Shown in pieces: positions 37,195 to 46,992 of a stretch of 64,000 nt of DNA. Both the position numbers and the translations under genes were made by a program. Each line of letters starts with the position of its first letter. Within the stretch, counting starts at the first letter, position 1. Under the pieces are notes generated by a model that searched no databases, was not told where the DNA came from, and worked only from the letters and a program-made list of their open reading frames with translations. The stretch comes from Allium sativum. Taxonomy: Eukaryota > Streptophyta > Magnoliopsida > Asparagales > Amaryllidaceae. The stretch covers positions 55,050,001 to 55,114,000 of the forward strand of contig CM060911.1 in assembly GCA_030737875.1 (NCBI GenBank). Direction: 5' to 3'.

Positions 37195-37480
37195 GATATA
37201 TATAAAGATTTCGAAATGAATTGAATATATAACGATTTCGATTTGAGTTGAATATAAAACGATTTCGAATTGAATGGAATAGAAAACCAATTTGATCTCA
37301 AATTGAATATATAATGAACTTGATTCAAATAGAAAACGAAACGAATTTAATTTGAATAGGAAATGAATTTGAATCGAATAGAAAACCAATTGGGATTGAA
37401 TTGAATTGAATGGAAAAACGAATTCGAATTGAATTTAAAATAAAGTGAAATGAATTCAAATTGAATTGAAATTTGAATTG
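37195..37480 (+). repeat. degenerate GAATTGAATAGAAAACGA repeats
   Basis: Roughly ten purine-rich units of 25-32 bp. They generate the overlapping minus-strand frames at 37098-37389 (poly-IQFKSKSLY type), which are therefore not genes. Confidence 0.75.
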
Positions 37481-38134
37481 AATAGAGATGAATTTTAAAA
37501 CGAATTTATAAAAGAAAATTCAATTTTGATTTGAAATGAAATGGAAGTTGAAAATGTTTTTGAAACGAATTCAAAACTATTTATATAATTCGTTTTAAAA
37601 TAGGAATCGACGAAATATATATTATATATATTATATATATATAATATAATGGCCTGAATAGAACGCGCCGCGCCGCGGCCGTTCGTAAATTTCGACCATT
37701 TATTTCAAACGGACATTACGGGAGATCCGACCGTCGGATTCTCCTAAAACCGGAACCGTTGGGTTCGTATCGAAAAGAGCTTTCTAACGAATATTAGAAA
37801 TTCAAAATCTAACGGTTGGATTTGGAGATACGTCCAAATCAAATTCGAAAAAGGTCGCTGTAAGTGCAGTTCGATGGCCATTGTTGGAAATCGACTGTAC
37901 GGGCCTTGATAAAATTATTAAAAATAGTAATAATTAGTGTAAAATCATAAGAAATGATTTGGGAAAAATTGGGATGAAAAACTCCATATTTGAAAAGATA
38001 AAAATAGATTTTTATCGAAATGAACTAGTTTTGAACTAAATTTAAAACCCGATTTCTTTTTAAATAAATAAATAAGATTTAAAAAGGGGTTTTAAATAAT
38101 CGAAATTTCTAATATATTTGATTGAATTTGAAAT

Positions 38135-38249
38135 GGGTTTATCGTGAACAGTGTTTTAAATAACACTAGTTCTTTAACCCGATAATAAATAGAATTTAAT
38201 TTGGGTTTGTCGTGAACTGTGTTTTAAATAACACCTAGTTCTTTAACCC
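38135..38249 (+). repeat. pair of nested-arm hairpins in LTR
   Basis: At 38135-38180 and 38203-38249 the arms are GGGTT/AACCC (outer), GAAC/GTTC (middle) and GTGTT/AACAC (inner) around TTAAAT. The diverged LTR at 15642-15844 carries the same pair with changed but still paired arms. Confidence 0.75.
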
Positions 38250-40466
38250 AGAAAAAGGGAGTTTTAATGAATTTGCAATTAGATTGAAATTCGAATTGAT
38301 AATCTAAATTATCAAATTTAGAATTGAGCGAGAATGGAGTATCGCCAGTTTTACTCCAAAGCGATAGTTAAATCTTTAATTAGATTTGAACGTGAAATGG
38401 TAATTAATTTTACCGATAACACCACGGTGTTAGATATGGAGTATTACCAGTTTTGCTTCATGGGATGAATAGGTTGGGATTGGGAAATAAAATAAATAAT
38501 TACTTCGTTGTGGTTCGCTAATCTCGACTAGGTGGAAAAACCATAATTTGGTTTTAAATGTCATCCAAAGGAAGATTTCAGGATAAATTTTAAAGAATTT
38601 ATCTTGGATAGAATTAATGGGAATCTTTCCCTAAGAATATGAAATTTAGAAACTAGCTGTAGGTTGGCTAAGAAGAATGGTTTCCTGGGTATTGATCTGA
38701 TGTTGGTTTCGGCCTTCGGGGTTAATGTTTGGGAAATTATTCTCTCACTAATCTGCGGTTAGTGACTAATGAGTTGGAATGAGGCGTATGTTGTGCTTGT
38801 GTAACATTTGTTTTTAATATACGCGGGTTGTTCGGAAAGTCCGGGTTTACACCCATTCTGAATAACCGATTCGGCGATATGTCGAAGATGAAGACGGTGG
38901 TTGAAGACCGGAAGTCTTCACATCGTAGGGATAATTACTGACGATCCTGATTGGGCTGTACACCCAAGAGGATGGAAATAGTTGGTGGTCGTCCAGACGT
39001 ACTTGGAGATGGACGGATATGCGAGGAAAGTGCCTCCGGTTTCGTTCAGACCCAGAACGGACTTGTAAATGGATTGTGTGTCTGACATTGGATTTTATTC
39101 TGTGTTGATTGATTTCTGTTAAATATATATCTGTTTGGCGGCGGAGAATTTATTCTCTTGCTTAACGCCCTTCTCTGAGACGTACGAGCTTAGAGGTTAT
39201 ATATCGATAGATATCAATCGCATGGCATGAATTGCCTGTGTGGCACGCTAAGATGCGATGATCAAGGCTTCTGTTGAAAAGCAAAGTCTTGTGGTTGATG
39301 ATCAAAGCACGTCTACGTGGCAGCTTTGTGTATAACGTGTATTCGCGAGCCTCACACCTCGGTATGAGTTAAAAACGGGATACGGGCCGCTGGGAGAGCA
39401 CGACGTTTCTTTCTAGCTTTGGTGGTGTCAGTGACTTACCAGCCCTGACATTTATATACTTTTCACCTTTGTGGTTGTTGGAATGAGGCGCCTCGATTAT
39501 AGGTCTGTAAGGACCGGGAAACGTGTGTTCAGGCATAATTAATCCTCTAACGTAAGTGAGGACCGGCCCAGCCGCATCCAGGGTTACCCAGTGTGCGTAA
39601 TCCTGAGGCATTTGCTAGAGTGTCTCGAACGCGGAGAGGATCTTGCCCCTTGCCTCGACTCATGACGGAAATCCAATTTCCAATACGAGATATTTCGGCT
39701 TTATTTGTAGAGCCTAGTATGGCGACATAGTAGCATGGGATACTATGCCGTCTATGATTTATATTTATGATTGAAATGTTTTGACACTATACACTTATTA
39801 TAGTATCAAATGATTTGTTTTAAACGTACCAAGCATGTTTGGTTATTATAAGGGAAAACCCTATCCTCCGGCTTGCGTTGCATTGTGTGATGGGACCTGG
39901 GTATTATAATAGCTTCATTTTTCGAAAAAGCATTGCGTTGTTTATTGATATGCACTGATATTCTTGGGAGGAAACCCGTTCCGGGTTATACGGCGTGGTC
40001 CCTTGAATTACTCTCTTTTAAAGTAAAGTTTTAAATAACTGTTTTATTTCTCACACCAGTCACATGACTGACCTGGAGTTTATTGTTTTAACCTAAACTC
40101 TGGGTGCCCCTATTTTCCGCACGGGCAGCTAGTAGTTTTGGTTTTGCAGATTTATATTCACAGGATCCTGGTCTACAGCTGGAATGATATCCGGAAAGCT
40201 CTGTATCCGTATATCACCTTCAGTTGTGCTTTGTATTATTTTCCGCTGCTTTGTAATTTATTGTAATCTCTGATATTTCTGTGTAATATTTATTCATTTA
40301 TACTCTGTATATTCTTGTAATCTGATGCATTGTTGTAATATACAATGAAATGTTCTTCTGTTTGTGTTCTGGTTTGTCCTGTTCTCAACGTTCAGGGGTT
40401 TCGAACGGTCTTTGTCGGTTTAACGACTGATTCGGATCGAGCGAAATTCCAGGCCGTCACATTATA

Positions 40467-40994
40467 TTTAAAAATCCATTTTAAAATATAAATAAATCGA
40501 TATAAATTATAAAGGAATTCCATAGCTACTTTTCTAAAGTTCGATTTGGACATAAATCAAAATCTACACGACGAAACTCCGGTTTTTCTTTTCCACTAGA
40601 AAAATATACTTCACCAGCTCCTAACGTTTCTTGTTTCACATAAATTTGGTTTAAAACAAAGCCTGTACATTCAGTTGAAGTTCAAATCGCCAAATAGCGA
40701 ACTACCGCGCCATTTCGAGCTCGATTTTAATTATATTATAATTATATGTTCAAACTGCCGTTCAAATAATATATTCGTTATTCTAATTCAATTCTAGACT
40801 GAATTAAATATCACCGATGATCCAATTTACACCATTTTGTGAATTCCACTATTTCAGAAATTAAATGTATTATTATATTATTTATTTTAATTAAATATTC
40901 AATATTATTCAATTCTAGTCATTTTAAATAACCAAACCATTATTCAAATAATTAAACAAATTATTTATATCGCTGAAAAATGCGGGTCGTTACA
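40467..40994 (-). repeat. 5' LTR of element 2, part 2 (LTR start)
   Basis: Continues the LTR after the solo insertion and matches 26595-27131. On the sense strand it opens TGTAACGACCCGCATTTTTCAGCG. TTCGA follows at 40995-40999. Confidence 0.88.
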
Positions 40995-40999
40995 TTCGA

Positions 41000-42110
41000 T
41001 ATACAAAATATTCAACAAACCAGCAATTTTAAAACCATCTGATTTCTAAATTTTAAACCATTTCAAACAACTTTGTTGTTCTGGAATTATTCACCAAGTT
41101 GACTTGATTGACTTAAATATTAAATCGGGAAATTTAATTCAAATAATCGACTTGATTTCTTGTTTCCTCTAATAATCAGATTGTCTTTTTAAAACATACT
41201 TAATGAAGATATTAATTAAGTTTAAAACATTCTTCTTAGATAATTTATCCAAATTTAAACTGCTATTTCACTATATCCTTATCTTAACAAAATCTGTTAA
41301 TTCAAAACTAATTAACTTCTTACAATTCATTTAAGAAAATGAATAGTTTAAAATGATTTCATATAAATCTTTCTTTTTAAATTAATAATGTAATTAATTT
41401 TTAATAATCTATTTAATTTCTTATTAAAAACAATTATAACCAATTATTAAAACATAAGTTTATTTCTGAGTTACTTTACAGAAAACAACTTAGCCGTTCC
41501 AATGATATATAACAATTCTTATAACATATGACATTCTAGTCATTAACCCAATTTGCACATCAATCATATAAATACAGGTAAATATTATCACAAATAATTT
41601 AATATTCCATTATCATATATTAACGGATAAAATATATCAAACTGATATAATAGCAGAACGATGTTTATCTTTGCTAATAGGGTGTTTAAATAATTCAGTC
41701 AATATAGTTATAATGGAACTGTGTTTATTTTCATAAACGGAAGTCAATAATGATATTTAATTATGATCAATGTAACTAAACACAATTTAATTTATCACAT
41801 CAATAAATTAAACAACCAATTCGGTATTTTCTGAATTATAGATCATTGTATACATTAATTTAGTTCACGATTAATTTATGTTCGATAAATTTAAATCCCC
41901 TTTAATTCATTTAAATTAAAGCTCAATAATTACGTCGAGTTACCTATATATACCATCAACTACACAAATATATGGTTCTAATATATAAATATATCCTATT
42001 TATACAACTTAAACATTTATTTCTCTTTAAATGAAATGGGCCAAGCCCAACTTTTAGATCACCCCACATCTCACTTATTTTTTAAATTCATATTGGGCTT
42101 AGCCCAGCTC
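41000..42110 (-). repeat. minus-strand LTR fragment, right part, with second 729-bp unit
   Basis: 41000-41710 is the second unit of the tandem duplication begun at 20895. Beyond it the fragment continues with LTR-like text, including a TGGGCCAAGCCCAA region near 42038-42050 that parallels 25404-25450. Homology is lost before 42168. Confidence 0.6.
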
Positions 42111-42302
42111 GTCATTTCCCAGATATTTAACTGGATGCATCACACACAAATGCTGCCTCCATTACCTATGAACTGACCTTTCCTATCCCTATATCATGCT
42201 TGTAAAACAGTTTCCCCCATTCATGCATGAAGCCAGTTTTTCCCATCCCTTCACCCTTTCGTTTCTTCCTGTCTTTTTTCTCTTTCGCTTTTGGTTTCGT
42301 TT

Positions 42303-42304
<2 letters not shown>

Positions 42305-42341
<37 letters not shown>
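42305..42341. repeat. (TA)n microsatellite
   Basis: TA run of about 18 units; the copy B counterpart is at 54461-54498. Confidence 0.95.
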
Positions 42342-42344
<3 letters not shown>

Positions 42345-42365
42345 TGGGCCGAAGCCCAAACTCAG

Positions 42366-42563
42366 CTAGCCCAATGAACCCAGACCCAACGCCTTATGCG
42401 TGAACATAACCACATGCATCCCATCAGGTAATACATCACGGCACTTCTTTCTCCATCCTTCCCATTCTTTCTTCCCTATGCTTTCCTTCTTGCCAATCCT
42501 TTTCCCTTCTCTATTTATGCCATTTCCATGCCTCGGCATATAAACACGCATGCACCAAAACAA
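42366..42563 (-). CDS. 65-codon open frame kept in both duplication copies, unknown
   Basis: ATG to TAG on the minus strand, beginning MFWCMRVYMPRHGNG and rich in lysine and glutamate in its middle. Copy B (54525-54722) keeps the frame. By eye there are eight nucleotide differences: four are synonymous and four change three residues (P/L, D/G, V/A). No indel occurs. That is fewer replacements than expected for neutral drift, but the sample is tiny. No known domain is recognised. On the plus strand the same DNA reads like a promoter or leader region with site-II motifs, which is an equally good explanation. Confidence 0.25.
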   Translation of the reverse strand: MFWCMRVYMPRHGNGINREGKRIGKKESIGKKEWEGWRKKCRDVLPDGMHVVMFTHKALGLGSLG

Positions 42564-42692
42564 GACGATACAGTAGTAACAGCACCCTTTCCCTTCCCCT
42601 AACCTGTTTACGTTTTTTTTTCATTTTGTTCTTCGCATGTTAATATGTTATAAGTTTTACCCTTTGTTTTCTTTTAGTACACACATGTTTTA

Positions 42693-42749
<57 letters not shown>
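42693..42749. repeat. (TA)n(TG)n(TA)n microsatellite
   Basis: 57 nt of strictly alternating purine and pyrimidine. In copy B this site has collapsed to A-rich sequence with a short TA run (54842-54869). Confidence 0.9.
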
Positions 42750-43120
42750 GCAGGTGTTTTGTCCGTAAAATGGAATCATAATGCAGTTGATGTTTTATGG
42801 ACTTCTTGTGCATTTAGAATTTGTCTTCCATTTGTTTTGTATTTTCTGCATCTTGTCTATTGACACTTTTTTCTATCTTTGCCATTTTTCTCATTCCTGC
42901 TATGATGTGAGTTTCAATAGTATTCGTTTCTCCAACATTAATGTGGATAGCGTTTGTATTAAAAAGTATAGGAGACAACTTAAATGCTTAAAGTAACATG
43001 ATGAGAAAAAACTTATGTATTAGCAAATAGTAATTACTTCACTTCCACCCGTTTGTTTATGTTTTGTTTTAAATCTTTCTTTCTTTCGAACACAAATAGT
43101 ACACAACTGTACACTCGTGA

Positions 43121-45548
43121 TGTGACGACCCGCATTCTACACATCGCAGGATCATAGAATATTTATTTATTTCACACGAAGTCGTATGGTCATGTAACTT
43201 TGGGAGACGACTATTGGGGTCATTTCCCATGTTCATGATTTTTCCTGATTTTTAAATGACCATTTTGCCCATAGCTAATACTGTTTTCGCCATAACTTTT
43301 GACTGGGAAGGGATTTTGACCTGAAACCATTTCCATTAGATTTGTTTGATGGTTTACAATTCCTTTGAGTGGTCACATTAGCCAAACGGACTCACCATTT
43401 GGGAGATAAAGCTGAAATAAGTTTCAGATAGTGAAAAACAGCTTAATTGGGCTTAATCGGGTGATTAACAGCTAGGCCCAATGGGGAATTTCGGGATTAG
43501 GGTTATGAGGAGGCTAAAATCAGTTAGAGAACGATCTTTTTTTCATTTTTCAGCTGCCATTTTCATTCTTGAAACCCTAACAATGGCCTCCAACACTCAA
43601 ATCAACTTCTAATCACTTTCTAATCGAGTTTTGGCTTAATCAACATCAAATTAAAGAAGATCTTCACCAAATCAGTATTAGAGCTGCTGTTAGACATCAG
43701 TATTCGCTCAAATCAGCGAGGTTTCAGTTCTGAAAATTTTAATTATGGCCAAGGTGAGCGATTTGCATAGTTTTGCACAAATTACGGTTAATTAAGGGTA
43801 ATTAGTGAAGACTAATGAAATTAGACATGATAAAAATTTGGAAAATGTTTATAAATTCGAAATTAATGTTTTACACCTCTGTTAGGAATTTGGTTTGATT
43901 TGGTTAAGTTTTGTTAATCACATCATTAGTTTTGCCTAAACATGCTTAAAGGGAAATATGGGTTTTGGGTAGGTTTGATCCATTCTAACTTGTTGAAATT
44001 GTTGTTTTGATGTTTATGATTGATTGTATATGTTGCTATGACTGTATGGTATGCTTTGTGATTGTCTAGAAGTGTTAGATTGGTCGAAAACGTCATCAAA
44101 TGGCGTAAACAGTTGTTGGAAGAAGTGCAGGAGTCTGGCCAATCCGGATCGGATCGGAGGAAGGAGCCCCGAACCGAACCGCCCCTCCCAGCTGCGTATC
44201 CACGAGATGATCTGAAAAAATGGGGAACATCTTCTCCGACCCGACCTACATGGCTACCTCTGAACCGAACCGATGCATGGCGAGTGAACTTGAAGAACCC
44301 GACCCGATCCGCCAAGAGGTAATGATGACTGATCTGAACTACCACAAGATGAGGACCCGGACCCGATCCGATGGGGGTAGCTCGACCGATCCGAACCGAG
44401 ATGCTTGGACATGAGGCATGAATCACGATCTGAATTTGAAGTATAGATTAAAGTGAAGAACCGATCCGGAGAAGACTAATAACCCGAGATGCAAAGGAAG
44501 TCCAAACGAGGAGCTGTGACTCAGGATCCGGTTGGGAACCAAAGAGTGAGCTTCATAATTGGGCTTCGTTGCGGGACGTGTGCAAAGGGGTTGTCGATGT
44601 CTGTAACTTTGAATCACGATGTGTAGGGGGTATGTGAATGGATTCAGGGCCACAGTGTCCTAGGTACGACTAAAAAGGGCTACGGACCAATGAAGTGGGG
44701 TCATTTGAAAAGGTTTGGTCATGACTCCATGTGGTAAGCTTGGTAGTAGCAGTAGTTGTACAAGTCGAACTCCGTCACTACTTCGATGGGTCTAGTGATT
44801 GACAGTGGCCGACATCGTATACTTTACGCACTGAGTGAGAGATGTGAGGATGGTTGCTATGCTTGATTTGTTTGCCATCATTATGACATGCACACCCCAC
44901 CCCGGTTATCTTTACACCATCTGTTCAATGGCACCTTAGAGTATTGTACAGTATGTAGTGCTAACTCTTTGGTTGCAGGTCCAGGTTCAGGTATGGTTTA
45001 GTATACTTGTTATTGTTCTATTTAGATGCTTATCGCTCATACCGGACATTTTGTCTGACCCAGAGTTTTATGTCTCTTCTTATTACTCTGGGTGCTCTCA
45101 CGAGCAGACTAGAGACAGGTTAGCTGGTGATGCACGAGTGGCTGGTCCGGAGGCGAGCAGGAGGCTTCCACGTATGATATATATATAGATATTCTCCCTG
45201 TGTCATTGGTGGTCACTATTTGGGCATTAGTAGTGTACCTCCCTTATCTTGCTTTTAACTCTAGAGATAGTTTGAAAAGTTGTAATAATGATGATGTGGA
45301 ACATAAGCTGTATTTGGATTTTCCGCTGCTATGATAGTTTGTTTTCAGCTTATGCACTGTCTCACCTGTTTTATGTCAAGTATATGTTATTATTATATTT
45401 TATTCCATGCGCTGTGAGACATTCTATAGGTTTCTTTGTTAGTTCCTTCATCTTCTTTCCTTTCTCTGGCGACCGTACCGTGCTAGTCAGGCATGTGTAC
45501 AGCGCACTATCGGAGGAAATATCGACTGGTGCGGGGCGGGTCGTCACA
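43121..45548 (+). repeat. 5' LTR of the Tekay element
   Basis: TGTGACGACCCGCATT at the start and GTCGTCACA at the end. AAACCCTAA occurs near 43570. Frames at 43926-44426, 44062-44322 and others inside are artefacts of a GATCCG/GAACCGA-rich stretch at about 44140-44420. A TA-rich tract at 45174-45188 is expanded in the 3' LTR. Confidence 0.92.
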
Positions 45549-45550
45549 TT

Positions 45551-45562
45551 TGGTATCAGAGC
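45551..45562 (+). promoter_or_regulatory. primer binding site, tRNA-iMet
   Basis: TGGTATCAGAGC two bases after the LTR end, exactly complementary to the initiator tRNA 3' end. Confidence 0.92.
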
Positions 45563-45750
45563 ACTAGGTTGCGTAGTTAACCTAGGGACATCATCAGAGA
45601 GAGATAGTATACGTATATGAGAGTGCATATTTGTAATTATTTTGGTTTTAAAGCTATATATATATATTATTAGTATAGCTAGGGATGAAGTCGCACTGCA
45701 CTAGCACCACCATGGAGATGGTTAATCGTTTTCTCTTTACAGATTGAACG

Positions 45751-46690
45751 ATGAGCCAATACGCAAGAGGTGCCGGTAGAGGAGCCAATAATGGAAATGC
45801 CGCTGACATGAGGACGATGTTACAGACCTCATGAGGGAAATGGTTAGGGATGTGCAGAGGGCAGCACCCAATGGTAGTGGTCCAATAGTGCAGGTGCCTA
45901 GGGCCGATTTCGCCAAGCTGAATAAGGATTATACTAGTCTTGGTGGGAAGCCGTTCCACGGAACGGAGTCGGCCATGGTTGTTCAGGATTGGTTGGATAG
46001 CTGCGAGCGTATCTTCGAAGATTTGGGTATCGAGGATGCGATGAAGAGAAGGCTAGCATCCCGTCAGCTGCAAGGACGGGCAATGAATTGGTGGAGTGTT
46101 ATAAAGGCAAATACTCCCGAGGATCAGATTACTTGGAGCAGTTTAAGATTCGCTTTAGTGAGAAGTTCATTCCAGCTGCTCAGAAGTCAGTTTTGTTTAA
46201 GAAATTTTTGGAGCTCAAGCAGAATGGCAGAGCTGTCTCGGAGTATATTGCCAAATTCGACACTTTGTCGAAGTATGGGTTATCTCTTATTGATACTGCC
46301 GAGAAGAAGAACGAGAAGTTCATAACTGGTTTGGATCAGTACTTGGGGGAGAGGCTCATTAACCACATCGATGAGACATTTGAATCGATTGTGGGGAAAG
46401 CATTGAGGTCAGAAAGTCTTTACCCTAAGTCAAAGAATGAGGTTGCATCCGCAGAGGATCCAAAACCACAAGCTAGTGGTGGAGGCAAGAGTGGTTCTCA
46501 AAATAAGAGGAAGCAGAACCAGAATAAGGATGGCCAGAAAAAAATAAGAAAGAGGTTGAGTGCTTCAGCTGTGGCAAGAAGGGACATTATGCTAGTAATT
46601 GTCGGGCCAAGCCAGCGGATAGGAAGTGCTTCAACTGTGGCCAAGTGGGACATCACAAGGACAAGTGTCCGCAACCCCCTAAAGAAAAGC
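45751..46690 (+). pseudogene. gag: chromovirus gag, frameshifted
   Basis: Gag forms the particle and binds the RNA. The first ATG (MSQYARGAGRG) runs into a TGA at about 45829-45831; a second frame from 45831 carries the capsid-type segment (KPFHGTESAMVVQDWLDSCE, then LQGRAMNWW). A one-base loss near 46133, after TPEDQITW, moves the reading to 46088-46699 (FSEKF, ELKQNGRAVSEYIAKF). A further shift in an A run near 46540 separates two CCHC zinc knuckles, CFSCGKKGHYASNC and CFNCGQVGHHKDKC at about 46561-46673. The order and motifs fit the retrotransposon gag family. Confidence 0.88.
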
Positions 46691-46992
46691 AGATGGTGAA
46701 AGCATATGCCCTTAATGCTATTCCTTCTTTGTCGAATGCCCCAACCGCGGCGGAGAAGGGAAAGAATGTCGTCATTCAAGGTATGCTTTCTATTTATGAT
46801 GTTCCTGTTAGAGTTTTGTTTGATACCGGGGCTTCTAGTTCTTTCATATCTAGTGACCTGGTAGATAGGTTGGGATTGGAGCCCGAGATTGTCGATAGAC
46901 CTTTAGTACTGACGAACCCGATTGGTGGTTCAACTAACCTTAGCATGATTTGTCGTAATGTGGTCTTATCGAGTCATGGATGCATGTTTTAG
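46645..46992 (+). pseudogene. chromovirus aspartic protease, C-terminally damaged
   Basis: Follows the second zinc knuckle in frame. The catalytic loop is VLFDTGASSSFISSDLV at about 46813-46863, the DTG triad of retroviral-type aspartic proteases that cut the polyprotein. The frame ends in TAG after a short SSHGCMF, and the next frame resumes at [15 protein letters not shown]. In relatives some 25-30 residues lie between these points, so a deletion with frameshift has removed the end of the protease. Confidence 0.85.

Larger units (their letters stand above)
33859..40461 (+). mobile_element. 6.6 kb solo LTR inserted in the 5' LTR of element 2
   Basis: Begins TGTAATAACCCGG and ends CCGTCACA, flanked by perfect TTATA duplications (33854-33858 and 40462-40466). 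The uninterrupted LTR at about 26575-26600 confirms the empty site. No internal LTR pair, primer site, polypurine tract or coding region occurs inside, so it is best read as one very long LTR left by recombination between the two LTRs of a + strand element. Its 38100-40080 part is collinear with 15510-17767 and its first 0.7 kb with 8962-9830. Confidence 0.8.
21640..40994 (-). mobile_element. giant-LTR non-autonomous retrotransposon, element 2 (minus strand)
   Basis: Bounded by TGTAACGA and TCGTTACA and by perfect TTCGA duplications. On its sense strand it runs right to left: 5' LTR (40994 to 28569, interrupted by a solo LTR), primer site, 1437-bp non-coding interior, polypurine tract, 3' LTR (27131 to 21640). 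The LTRs are about 5.8 kb (after removing the insertion) and 5.5 kb; a deletion of about 310 bp in the 3' LTR explains most of the difference. No gag or pol exists, so it depended on another element. Size plan, primer site and 3' signal match element 1. Confidence 0.88.
42168..43120. repeat. segmental duplication copy A, left part
   Basis: Matches 54329-54886 plus 55515-55878 of copy B nearly base for base, starting ATGAACTGAC. It includes two simple-sequence tracts, TGGGCC/GCCCAA site-II-like motifs near 42345-42375, and GTGTTTTGTCCGT at 42754, the intact target of the LINE seen in copy B. No assured gene is present. Confidence 0.85.

Noticed and set aside
37098..37389. Minus-strand frames of the type IQFKSKSLYIQF
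   Set aside because: Translation of a degenerate AT-rich tandem repeat; no second copy keeps it.
43926..44426. 166-codon minus frame and overlapping plus frames in the Tekay LTR
   Set aside because: Produced by GATCCG/GAACCGA-rich sequence; the 3' LTR gives different frames.
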